Of a stretch of DNA of 6,439 nt, positions 1 to 6,382 are shown piece by piece. Position numbers and translations under genes: made by a program. Every line of letters starts with the position of its first letter. The first letter of the stretch is position 1. The stretch comes from G039029935 sp039029935 (GTDB lineage: Bacteria; Chloroflexota; Anaerolineae; Caldilineales; Caldilineaceae): assembly GCA_039029935.1 (NCBI GenBank), contig JBCCFC010000813.1, positions 1-6,439 of the forward strand. Reading direction: 5' to 3'. The notes below the pieces were generated by a model. The model searched no databases, was not told the origin of the DNA, and was given only the letters and a program-made list of their open reading frames with translations.

Positions 1-1
1 C

Positions 2-1564
2 GTGCCGTTATATTTTGACTTTGCCGATAAAAATATCTGGTTGCATTCGTTGGCAATCAATTATTACACGGTCTTTGCATCGCAGTATATTTCTTTTTTG
101 GAACGCAGCCCAATCTTTATTATAAATCATTTGTCATTAGAGAAAATTCATGAATATGCTGTCGAGAAGAACCTTGAGATTATGATCAATGACACAGAGT
201 ATATTCTTGCTGACCTTGCCAAAGACAAACCCAATATGGAAATACTCTGGGATATCGCCACCCATGCACCTCACCGCTATGCGGCTGGTACGGACGACCG
301 TCGCTTTCTCGTGATCTTAGATGAATTTCAGAACATCGCTAACCATGTCTATCGAACGCCAGACTTTCTGGGAGATCCGGATAGTACCATGCCCGGCAGC
401 TTTCACTCGCTCTCCGAGTCCAAAGTCGCTCCCATGTTAGTCACAGGCTCCTACCCCGGCATCCTCATGGAAATCATGGCCGAACATCTGGAAGCGGGGC
501 GGCTCTCCATCTTTCGCATGAATCCCTACCTGACACCCGATGAGGGCTTGGCCGCGGTTGAACAATATGCAGAAACCTATCAAATCCCGATCAAGGACGA
601 GTCTGCCGCACAACTGAATGAACTGTGTGGCTCGGACCCCTTCCTGATCTCCTGTGTGATGCTGAATGACCTTGAGGGCAAGACCTTGATGTCCGAGGAT
701 GGTGTATTGGAGGCTGTCACCTATGAGGTTGAGGACCGCAACTCGGAGATGTCTAAAACGTGGGCAGAGTATCTGCGCCGCACCTTCAAAAAGGTCAACG
801 GCACGAATACCAAAAAGCTGATGCTCTTTCTTAATAAGCACAATAAACAGTATTGGACACCACGCAAGCTTAAGAAGGAACTAAATCTCGAACTGAGCGA
901 AGAGGATATTTTTGAGCGGCTCGAAATTTTGGTGTCCTCGGATGTCATTGACCAAGGATCGGCAGATATCGATTTCAAAGGGTTGGACGATGGAACCCTC
1001 AATCGTGTACTGCGTAGCCGTTTTCAAAAGGAAATCGAAAATGTAGAGCCAGATTTCCGAGGTGAATTTGAGGAACTGCTGGCAACAGAACGAAAGAAGA
1101 CCGAACACTGGTTGGGGAAAGCGAACGAGTATAAGGGGCTGCTGGCCGAACGCACCCTTGTCTTTGAGTTGCGCATGAAGCAACTGGTGGGTAAACCCAT
1201 ACGCCTCTCCGACTATTTTAGTACTGTCGCCGACACCCGCCCGTTTAACCTTGTGCAGATACGTCAGCGTGTACCTCATCAACGTTTGGATAGTGAAAAC
1301 AAAGAGCTTGACGTGCTTGCCACAGCCACATTTGCAGAGACAGGCGAGGATATCATGGTCATGGTGGAGGTACGCGACCGGCAACGAGCGACTGGTATCG
1401 ATCCCGTCACCAAGCTCCATGCCAACGCCATTGACTATGGCAAACAACATGGTGTCACCGTGCTGCCAGCCTATCTGTCGTTGAGTGGCTTTACCAAAAA
1501 GGCCAAGGATTATTGTCGCGAACATGGCATTGGCATGGCGGAGAAAGTTGCGTCTGTGCCATAG
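2..1564 (+). CDS. AAA/STAND-like P-loop ATPase with winged helix and C-terminal PD-(D/E)xK-like domain (5' partial)
   Basis: This is the 3' part of a large ATPase; 520 codons are visible. Residues here are counted from base 2. A Walker B strand ending in a DE pair (FLVILDE, about 102-108) is followed by a sensor-1-like strand (MLVTGS, 145-150). No Walker A loop is present, so the frame must continue left of the window, and the GTG at base 2 is an internal valine rather than a start. Residues about 268-345 look like a winged helix, then a charged helical linker (about 350-400). The C-terminus (about 430-515) resembles a restriction-endonuclease fold: ELDVLA (D437), then a strand with E456-V-R458 where the usual ExK would be. 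The architecture resembles archaeal-type ATPases with a DUF234-like nuclease tail. Such proteins are often linked to mobile DNA or defence, but the function is not known here. The oxidoreductase start lies 38 nt after the stop. Confidence 0.8.
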   Translation: MPLYFDFADKNIWLHSLAINYYTVFASQYISFLERSPIFIINHLSLEKIHEYAVEKNLEIMINDTEYILADLAKDKPNMEILWDIATHAPHRYAAGTDDRRFLVILDEFQNIANHVYRTPDFLGDPDSTMPGSFHSLSESKVAPMLVTGSYPGILMEIMAEHLEAGRLSIFRMNPYLTPDEGLAAVEQYAETYQIPIKDESAAQLNELCGSDPFLISCVMLNDLEGKTLMSEDGVLEAVTYEVEDRNSEMSKTWAEYLRRTFKKVNGTNTKKLMLFLNKHNKQYWTPRKLKKELNLELSEEDIFERLEILVSSDVIDQGSADIDFKGLDDGTLNRVLRSRFQKEIENVEPDFRGEFEELLATERKKTEHWLGKANEYKGLLAERTLVFELRMKQLVGKPIRLSDYFSTVADTRPFNLVQIRQRVPHQRLDSENKELDVLATATFAETGEDIMVMVEVRDRQRATGIDPVTKLHANAIDYGKQHGVTVLPAYLSLSGFTKKAKDYCREHGIGMAEKVASVP

Positions 1565-1589
1565 AGAAACATTTATGGAATGAAAATTT

Positions 1590-1594
1590 AAGGA
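1590..1594 (+). promoter_or_regulatory. Ribosome binding site for the oxidoreductase
   Basis: AAGGA lies 8 nt before the ATG at 1603. It decides the start: the frame is open back to 1513 inside the upstream gene, but the ATG at 1603 opens directly onto the Rossmann beta strand and is the only candidate with a good Shine-Dalgarno. Confidence 0.7.
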
Positions 1595-1602
1595 AAAACA
1601 TC

Positions 1603-2814
1603 ATGACCATCAGTATCGGTCTTGTCGGCCTCGGCGCATTTGGCACTGCCTTTGCCGACCTCTTCCTCAGCCACCCGCTTGTGGACCGCATCGCGCTCTG
1701 CGACCGTGAGCCGGAGCGCATCACGGCCATTGCCCAGCGCCCGGCATGGCAGCGCGCTGATCTGCGTACCAAGTTCAACGCCACTCATGATACGTACACC
1801 TCACTCAATGACATCTGTCGCAGCGACCTTGATGCGCTGGTCATCATCACCCAACCTTGGCTTCATGCACCGCAGTGTGTACAGGCAATGGAGGCGGGCA
1901 AGCATGTCTACAGTGCCGTGCCCATCATCACCATTCCTGACGGTGATGAGACTCTGGCGTGGTGCGACAAGCTGGTCGAAACCTGTCAGCGCACGGGGAT
2001 GCATTACATGCTGGGCGAGACGACCTACTATCACGCCCAAGCCATGTACTGTCGCCGTCGTGCGCAGGCGGGTGACTTTGGTGACTTTGTCTACAGCGAA
2101 GGCGAGTACTTTCACGATGTCGATTCCCCCACATCGAATCTGCGCGAGGTTTACAAACGTCGCCATGCCAGCCAAGCAGGGCAAGAGTGGCTGCAACGCA
2201 AAGCGAAGTATACAGGGGCTGGTGTGCAGGATGGTCCCATGCACTACCCCACGCACTCGACCAGCGGCCCCATCAGTGTCATGAATGCCCACGCCATCAA
2301 GGTCAGCGCATGGGGCTATGCCAACCGTGACAACGATCCCTTTTTCGCCAATCAGGGTGCCGCCTTTAGCAATGAGACCGCGCTCTTCTACATGAGCAAC
2401 GGCGCCACCATGCGCATCTGTGAATTCCGTGAGGTGGGGCTACCGGGGCGCGAAACCTTCCGCATCTATGGCACAGCGGGCAGCTTTGAAAATGACGCAT
2501 GGACCACCAACCATTCTCGCACACCGCTTACTATCGCGGAGATGCGTGACCCACTGCCGCCAGAGGTTGCCACCGCCTTTCAGGGCATCAGCCAAACGTC
2601 CAATTTCTATGGCGGTCATGGTGGCTCCCACGCCTACCTCGCCCACGAATTTGTCGATGCCATCGCCCATGACCGTGTGCCCGCCATCAACGTGTGGGAG
2701 GCTGCGCGCTACATGGCTGCGGGCGTGATGGCGCACAAATCTGCACTGCGTGATGGTGAACTGCTGGCTGTGCCGGATTGGGGGGATGCGCCTGAACGTA
2801 TTACAACGGATTGA
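1603..2814 (+). CDS. Gfo/Idh/MocA family NAD(P)-dependent oxidoreductase
   Basis: This is a 403-residue cytosolic dehydrogenase of the Gfo/Idh/MocA type, a family that mostly oxidises or reduces sugars, inositols and related polyols with NAD(P). The N-terminal Rossmann fold has the dinucleotide motif GLVGLGAFG (6-14; G9, G11, G14). The strand and turn at 78-87 (ALVIITQPWLH region) and the EAGKHVYSAVPI segment (97-108) follow the family pattern, except that the classic EKP motif with its catalytic lysine reads SAVP. The C-terminal alpha/beta domain holds an MHYPTH segment (213-218) where the family places its active-site histidine, and ends with a helix (NVWEAARYMAAG, 363-374) typical of the family. 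The substrate cannot be told. The gene follows the ATPase by 38 nt and may be read through from it, but the two share no obvious function. A 10-bp inverted repeat sits 8 nt after the stop. Confidence 0.9.
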   Translation: MTISIGLVGLGAFGTAFADLFLSHPLVDRIALCDREPERITAIAQRPAWQRADLRTKFNATHDTYTSLNDICRSDLDALVIITQPWLHAPQCVQAMEAGKHVYSAVPIITIPDGDETLAWCDKLVETCQRTGMHYMLGETTYYHAQAMYCRRRAQAGDFGDFVYSEGEYFHDVDSPTSNLREVYKRRHASQAGQEWLQRKAKYTGAGVQDGPMHYPTHSTSGPISVMNAHAIKVSAWGYANRDNDPFFANQGAAFSNETALFYMSNGATMRICEFREVGLPGRETFRIYGTAGSFENDAWTTNHSRTPLTIAEMRDPLPPEVATAFQGISQTSNFYGGHGGSHAYLAHEFVDAIAHDRVPAINVWEAARYMAAGVMAHKSALRDGELLAVPDWGDAPERITTD

Positions 2815-2821
2815 GGTTGGG

Positions 2822-2858
2822 AACGGATTTGAGTCTTCACACACAGGCCAAATCCGTT
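2822..2858. repeat. Perfect 10-bp inverted repeat after the oxidoreductase (weak terminator or operator)
   Basis: AACGGATTTG (2822-2831) and CAAATCCGTT (2849-2858) are exact reverse complements around a 17-nt loop. The stem is only 40% G+C and is followed by TTTGCTACC rather than a T-tract, so it is at best a weak intrinsic terminator. An 8-bp part of the left arm (AACGGATT) also occurs at 2805-2812, overlapping the last codons of the oxidoreductase, so the right arm has two possible partners. It could also be a protein-binding site for the downstream genes. Confidence 0.5.
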
Positions 2859-2913
2859 TGCTACCGGGATACTCTCTGGGTCCCGCTGTAGTATTTCGCT
2901 ATGCATCAAACAA

Positions 2914-2922
2914 TGATACAAT
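2914..2922 (+). promoter_or_regulatory. Possible extended -10 promoter for the Uma2-peroxiredoxin-DUF1801 run
   Basis: TGATACAAT carries a TGn extension and a hexamer TACAAT that matches TATAAT at 5 of 6 positions, 46 nt before the Uma2 start. No good -35 box is found at 16-18 bp upstream (TTTCGC at 2894-2899 is poor), so this is a weak call resting on the extended -10 alone. Confidence 0.35.
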
Positions 2923-2947
2923 GCATCGTGTATTGATTGCATCGTGT
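2922..2947 (+). repeat. Direct repeats TGCATCGTGT upstream of Uma2
   Basis: TGCATCGTGT occurs at 2922-2931 and again at 2938-2947, 16 bp apart start to start. A shorter TGCATC lies at 2902-2907, and the palindrome ATGCAT is at 2901-2906 and 2921-2926, spaced 20 bp. The cluster overlaps and follows the possible -10 box, where a repressor or activator could bind. It may also be a chance product of a short duplication. Confidence 0.4.
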
Positions 2948-2958
2948 GCCAGAGATAG

Positions 2959-2964
2959 AGGAGG
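2959..2964 (+). promoter_or_regulatory. Ribosome binding site for the Uma2 gene
   Basis: AGGAGG lies 4 nt before the ATG at 2969. It fixes that start over the open frame extending back to 2750, most of which overlaps or precedes the end of the oxidoreductase. Confidence 0.75.
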
Positions 2965-2968
2965 CAGC

Positions 2969-3907
2969 ATGAATTCTGTTAAACAGGTAAAATTATTTAT
3001 TCCATCCGAATCAACAACCAATGGTGCTCATCCGCCTAAAGAAGAAACGATTGGAAAGATTGACGACGCAACAGAACTGCTCGAAAAACTGCAAGGATAT
3101 AACAATGGATACCTTTCGACCAACGGAACGCTACCACCTTCCGAAGAGGGCAAGATAGTCTCTGAGGCAGTTTATTGGGCAGACTACTATGAACATCCAG
3201 ACTATAGCTACGAATGGGAAAATGGAGAATTACAGGTCAAACCTATGGCGAGAATTGGGCAAGCATTTATGTACCAATGGATGATTGGGGTATTGACTGA
3301 ATATCTGCGTCATCATCCCATAGCACACATTGTGAATCTTGAGATTGGTTTTCATTTGCCCATAATGGGTGGGTCAGCTGTACGTAAACCGGACGCGGGC
3401 GTTGCGCTACGCACCAATCCCAATCCGATAGCCGTTGAAGATCGTACCTACAACGGCATCATTGATCTATGTATAGAGTCCCTATCCGACTCAAAGCCAT
3501 CCGAAATCACACGCGATACAAAGAGAAAATTCAAAGAATATGAGTATGCAGGTGTACAGGAATATTACATTCTGGATGACATCAAGGATCGGCATATGAG
3601 CTTTTTCGCATTGGATGCCAATGGCAACTATCAGCCTATGGACACAGTTCCAGATGGTATTGTGCGTTCTGCAGTCCTGCCCGGCTTTCAGTTTCGGATT
3701 CGTGATTTATTTGAATGTCCATCGCTGGAAGAACTAATCAATGATCCAATCTACCAAGGATTTATCATGACCGATTATCAAGCAGCGCAATTGCAAATTC
3801 AAGAAGAGCAACAACGTGCTAATCAAGCCGAGCAACGCGCGCAAGCTGCTGAAGATGAACTGGCACGGTTGCGAGCATTATTGCAAGAGAGCGGTCTACA
3901 GCTATAA
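2969..3907 (+). CDS. Uma2 family (DUF820) PD-(D/E)xK endonuclease-fold protein with C-terminal coiled coil
   Basis: This 312-residue protein has the Uma2/DUF820 core of the restriction-endonuclease fold. Signs are the early acidic strand (YEWENGELQVK, 81-91; E87), the RKPDAGVA strand (139-146; PD at 141-142), the CIESLSDS strand (168-175; E170), and the helix and strand with K185/K187, Y194 and EYYILDD (198-204). The core is followed by LPGFQFRIRDLF (237-248), the usual end of the family. Two parts lie outside it: a polar N-terminal stretch of about 60 residues, and a Q/E/R/A-rich coiled coil (about 270-306). Uma2 proteins are widespread and multi-copy in Cyanobacteria and Chloroflexota, and their biological role is largely unknown, so nuclease activity is inferred from the fold. 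The gene appears to use more A+T-rich codons than the oxidoreductase, which may reflect transfer. It heads a three-gene run; the next start is 12 nt past its stop. Confidence 0.9.
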   Translation: MNSVKQVKLFIPSESTTNGAHPPKEETIGKIDDATELLEKLQGYNNGYLSTNGTLPPSEEGKIVSEAVYWADYYEHPDYSYEWENGELQVKPMARIGQAFMYQWMIGVLTEYLRHHPIAHIVNLEIGFHLPIMGGSAVRKPDAGVALRTNPNPIAVEDRTYNGIIDLCIESLSDSKPSEITRDTKRKFKEYEYAGVQEYYILDDIKDRHMSFFALDANGNYQPMDTVPDGIVRSAVLPGFQFRIRDLFECPSLEELINDPIYQGFIMTDYQAAQLQIQEEQQRANQAEQRAQAAEDELARLRALLQESGLQL

Positions 3908-3919
3908 AGGAATAAAACC

Positions 3920-4495
3920 ATGACAACACTGACACAATTACCAGATGACCTCCCCATTCCTGCTGATGACGGTGGATGTGACCATCTTTCTGGGATGAAA
4001 CTGCCCAACGTAACGCTGGCATCCACGCAGGGTGACTCTGGTAATCTCTCAACACTCTCCGGCACAACTGTCATCTACATCTATCCCATGACCGGACGAC
4101 CGGACACACCGCTGCCTGATGGCTGGGAGCAGATGCCCGGCGCACGGGGGTGTACACCACAATCGTGTTCGTTTCGTGACCACCACGCCGAGTTAAAGGC
4201 ATTGGGGGCGACAGTCTATGGGCTGAGTACACAGACAACGGCCTATCAACAGGAGGCAGCAGAACGGTTACACCTGCCCTTTGCATTGCTTAGTGATGCA
4301 TCACTTGAACTCACCCATGCGCTATCGCTGCCAACCATGAATGTTGAAGGTGTTGACAGTGTGGAGATGACACTGATTAAACGCACAACGCTCATCTGTC
4401 AGGATGATGTGATTCAACATGTCTTCTATCCCGTCTTTCCGCCTGACAAAAATATAGAGGACGTGATTGCATGGCTGGTCAACAACAAGAAGTGA
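3920..4495 (+). CDS. BCP-like peroxiredoxin (thioredoxin fold)
   Basis: A 191-residue cytosolic thiol peroxidase, expected to reduce hydrogen peroxide or organic hydroperoxides using a thioredoxin-type donor. The thioredoxin-fold strand VIYIYP (51-56) leads to GCTPQSCSFRD (77-87). This matches the BCP signature, with the probable peroxidatic Cys78, a second Cys83 five residues on, and the conserved Arg86. Between the YP and the GC lies a longer loop (about 57-75, TGRP...LPDGWEQMPG) than in E. coli BCP, a variant seen in a known peroxiredoxin subgroup. An N-terminal GGCDHLSG segment (18-25) adds a third cysteine, Cys20. The later VYGLSTQT strand (99-106) and LPFALLSD (119-126) complete the fold. 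The Shine-Dalgarno AAGGA (3907-3911) touches the stop codon of the Uma2 gene, so the two are probably translationally coupled. No signal peptide is seen. Confidence 0.9.
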   Translation: MTTLTQLPDDLPIPADDGGCDHLSGMKLPNVTLASTQGDSGNLSTLSGTTVIYIYPMTGRPDTPLPDGWEQMPGARGCTPQSCSFRDHHAELKALGATVYGLSTQTTAYQQEAAERLHLPFALLSDASLELTHALSLPTMNVEGVDSVEMTLIKRTTLICQDDVIQHVFYPVFPPDKNIEDVIAWLVNNKK

Positions 4496-4497
4496 TA

Positions 4498-4848
4498 ATG
4501 GACCCAAAAATTCAAAACTTTATCCAAGAACTTGAACTGCACTCGACTGAACACGCACGGATTGCACAGGCTGTCCGCGAAATCTATCACGACATCGAAC
4601 CCACCATCACCGAAAAGTTTATCTATGGTGGCATCGGCTTCTTCCTCAACGATACCCTCATCGGTGGTGTTTATGGCTACAAAGCACATGTCTCGGTGGT
4701 CTTTAGTCGCGGCAATGAACTGGATGACCCCAATGGCTTGTTGGAGGGCAAGGGCAAGTATCGACGGCATGTCAAAACAACGATGCTTGATGATATTGAA
4801 ACCAAGACAGTTCGTTTTTTTGTTGAACAAGTGATAAACCATCGATGA
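4498..4848 (+). CDS. DUF1801 (YdhG/CyaY-like fold) protein
   Basis: This 116-residue protein matches the DUF1801 pattern: an N-terminal helical part, EKFIYGGIGFFL (39-50), the central IGGVYGYKAHVSVVFS (54-69), then GNELDDPNGLLEGKGKYRRHVK (71-92), in which the LDDP, LEGKGK and RH elements are characteristic. The molecular function of the family is not established. The ATG at 4498 is preferred: the peroxiredoxin stop ends at 4495, leaving a 2-nt gap, and the protein then starts naturally with MDPKIQNF. An in-frame ATG at 4471 would add nine residues overlapping the peroxiredoxin end and lacks family-like sequence. The purine-rich AAGAAG just before the stop may serve as a weak ribosome site, so coupling to peroxiredoxin translation is likely. 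It is the last gene of the run. Confidence 0.85.
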   Translation: MDPKIQNFIQELELHSTEHARIAQAVREIYHDIEPTITEKFIYGGIGFFLNDTLIGGVYGYKAHVSVVFSRGNELDDPNGLLEGKGKYRRHVKTTMLDDIETKTVRFFVEQVINHR

Positions 4849-4921
4849 GCACCTCCGCCAGAGCATCAAGCAATCCTAATGGAATTGTGCAGAAGAGGCG
4901 TTTTGTCAGAAAGGAGGAATT

Positions 4922-5095
4922 GTGGCTTTTACCAGTTTCAAAAATATTGCCCAACTCCAAGATGCCCATGCTACTTTGCGCCACAAAAGCGTAAAATCAT
5001 CAACGCCAACGTCTGCACACACGTCTCCAAATCAGCCAACGGTACATACTCGTCGGGTCGGTGTGCCATGCGGACATCACCGGGGCCAAACATAA
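4922..5095 (+). pseudogene. Probable 5' remnant of a gene: strong RBS plus GTG start running into the antisense M20 gene
   Basis: AAAGGAGG (4910-4917) is a perfect Shine-Dalgarno 4 nt before a GTG at 4922, the same 4-nt spacing as the Uma2 gene. The frame begins MAFTSFKNIAQLQDAHA, which looks like a genuine amphipathic protein start. After about 17 codons (base 4970) it enters the 3' end of the opposite-strand M20 gene. From there the peptide turns into low-information Ser/Thr/Pro/His-rich sequence, as expected of an antisense frame, until a TAA at 5093-5095 (57 codons in all). I read this as the stump of a gene whose body was lost when the M20 segment was joined near base 4970. It could instead be a real short overlapping gene, or a chance Shine-Dalgarno. 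Its family is not recognised. Confidence 0.4.
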
Positions 5096-6260
5096 TCGTG
5101 GGTGTGTTGCCGTCGTTGACCAGCAGACGCATATCCGCACCATAGGTCATGCCACGCACAATGGGTACATGACCTGTGATATCCGTAAACGCGGACTCGG
5201 CTGTCTGCACAATGGCATGGTCAGCAGGAATCTCGGCGGGGTCAAACTGTCCACCCCACCACTCGACAATGGGTGGATGTTTGCGGAGCCAGTCATCGGT
5301 GTTGGCAGCATTGTGGATGGCGGTTTCAAAGGCTGTTCGTACTGCGGCATGGTCTTCTCCAGGTTCAATGCCATAACGCCCCTCAAAGGTGAGCGACTCA
5401 GCGACGGTTGATGCCCAGTTGCCCGCGTGGATTGTGCCACAACAGATGGGATAGGGTGCGTCATAGTCGGTGAACATGGGGTGGGTGACATTGGTGTTGC
5501 GACCGCGCTCATAGTCAAGAATGGCTTGATAAATCAACATGAACTTTTCCAGCGGGTCAACGCCCTCAAAGCGCATGGCCCCGTGTGCCGCTTTGCCTGG
5601 AATGGTGATACGGAAGTTGAAACAGCCAGCCTGTGCAGGCGCAATCATCAACTCGGTTGGCTCCATGATGACCGCCGCATCCGCACGATGGCCGCGTACC
5701 ACAGCCGCCAATGTGCCACAGCCGCCATCCTCCTCACCAATCACCGACTCAATCAGGACGCGTCCATCGAGTGCCACACCTGCATCCATAATCGCCTTGA
5801 CCGCAAAGAGCGCACAACATAATCCACCTTTCATGTCGAGCGCACCGCGCCCATAGACACGCCCATTGCCAGTATCTGCTGTTGTATCCACTGTCGCCCG
5901 CCAAGGGTCAAAGGTCCAGCGGTCGAGGTCGCCAGCAGGCACGACATCGGTATGCCCATTAAGAATGAGCGATTTGCCTGTCTCCCCACCAGTGTTGTTT
6001 CCCCAGATGCCGACAACATTGATGCCTTCTGCACGGTCCACCTCCGCCGAGTAAGAAGGGTGCTGCCTGAGCGTATCAAAGTCAATCGCCCATTCATCGA
6101 CTGCAAAGCCAAATTCGTGTAGCTTGGCGGCAAAAAGACGTTGCACCTCATTCTCCGCAGGTGTGCCGTCCAGACTTTGGATGGCGACCAGCTCATCAAG
6201 GAAGGCGAGCATGGTGGTGATGTTGATGTGATTGAGTACGGTTTGTTCGATATGATTCAT
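4971..6260 (-). CDS. M20 family metallohydrolase (ArgE/DapE/YlmB-like deacylase)
   Basis: A 429-residue two-metal amidohydrolase of peptidase family M20. Visible residues, numbered from the chosen start, are NGHTDVVPAG with His103 and Asp105; GRGALDMKGG with the bridging Asp142; GEEDGG with the general base Glu176 and ligand Glu177; MEPTE with ligand Glu200; and AHRPDEYV with His400. His226 (AAHGAM) marks the inserted dimerisation domain (about 215-330). Length and motif spacing fit the ArgE/DapE family, including Bacillus YlmB of thiamin-precursor salvage; acetylornithine or succinyl-diaminopimelate as substrate cannot be decided, as no pathway genes adjoin it. The ATG at 6258-6260 is chosen because GGGGA (6266-6270) sits 5 nt upstream. 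In-frame ATGs 4 and 10 codons earlier lack such a site. The gene is convergent with the DUF1801 gene, and the right-end repeats lie in its upstream region. Confidence 0.92.
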   Translation of the reverse strand: MNHIEQTVLNHINITTMLAFLDELVAIQSLDGTPAENEVQRLFAAKLHEFGFAVDEWAIDFDTLRQHPSYSAEVDRAEGINVVGIWGNNTGGETGKSLILNGHTDVVPAGDLDRWTFDPWRATVDTTADTGNGRVYGRGALDMKGGLCCALFAVKAIMDAGVALDGRVLIESVIGEEDGGCGTLAAVVRGHRADAAVIMEPTELMIAPAQAGCFNFRITIPGKAAHGAMRFEGVDPLEKFMLIYQAILDYERGRNTNVTHPMFTDYDAPYPICCGTIHAGNWASTVAESLTFEGRYGIEPGEDHAAVRTAFETAIHNAANTDDWLRKHPPIVEWWGGQFDPAEIPADHAIVQTAESAFTDITGHVPIVRGMTYGADMRLLVNDGNTPTIMFGPGDVRMAHRPDEYVPLADLETCVQTLALMILRFCGAK

Positions 6261-6265
6261 CTGTT

Positions 6266-6270
6266 TCCCC
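6266..6270 (-). promoter_or_regulatory. Ribosome binding site for the M20 gene
   Basis: GGGGA on the minus strand lies 5 nt before the ATG at 6258-6260 and supports this start over the upstream in-frame ATGs at 6272 and 6290. No convincing -10/-35 pair was found in the short leader, which also contains a run of seven A (minus strand, 6280-6286). Confidence 0.6.
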
Positions 6271-6290
6271 ATTGATAGATTTTTTTGCAT

Positions 6291-6353
6291 AGGAAAGGCG
6301 TAACCAGTAACACCGATTGGTTATCTGTGGCGCAGGTAGCCAACCTGCGATAC
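6291..6353. repeat. 63-bp structured intergenic repeat, copy 1
   Basis: It is 61/63 identical to a second copy 86 bp downstream. Two hairpins can form. The first is GTAACCAGT (6300-6308) with ATTGGTTAT (6316-6324), a 9-bp stem with two G-T pairs and a 7-nt loop. The second is CGCAGGT (6331-6337) with ACCTGCG (6343-6349), a perfect 7-bp stem with loop AGCCA. It lies 31 bp upstream of the M20 start codon. It resembles REP/MITE-like interspersed repeats of bacterial genomes; the family is not recognised. Confidence 0.85.
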
Positions 6354-6382
6354 TTTCCTTTGTTCTCGCACAGGAAAGGAAA
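6354..6382. repeat. Inverted repeat between the two 63-bp copies
   Basis: TTTCCTTT (6354-6361) and AAAGGAAA (6375-6382) are exact reverse complements around a 13-nt loop. The right arm overlaps the first six bases of copy 2. Just before copy 2 the stretch AGGAAAGGAAAGG reads as a 5-bp duplication relative to AGGAAAGG in copy 1, suggesting slippage. This puts a possible third hairpin between the two units. Confidence 0.5.

Noticed and set aside
2..4. GTG at base 2 as the true start of the ATPase
   Set aside because: A protein beginning here would have Walker B but no Walker A, so the gene most likely starts left of the window.
881..1525. 214-codon minus-strand reading frame opposite the ATPase gene
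   Set aside because: It is antisense to a gene with clear domain motifs, shows no recognisable motif and has no good ribosome site.
4849..4921. Intrinsic terminator between the DUF1801 and M20 genes
   Set aside because: I found no G+C-rich hairpin followed by a T-run on either strand; only a 9-bp direct repeat GGAATTGTG (4881-4889 and 4916-4924), probably chance.
5427..5822. 131-codon plus-strand reading frame opposite the M20 gene
   Set aside because: It is a shadow of the M20 coding sequence, whose metal ligands are all intact on the other strand.
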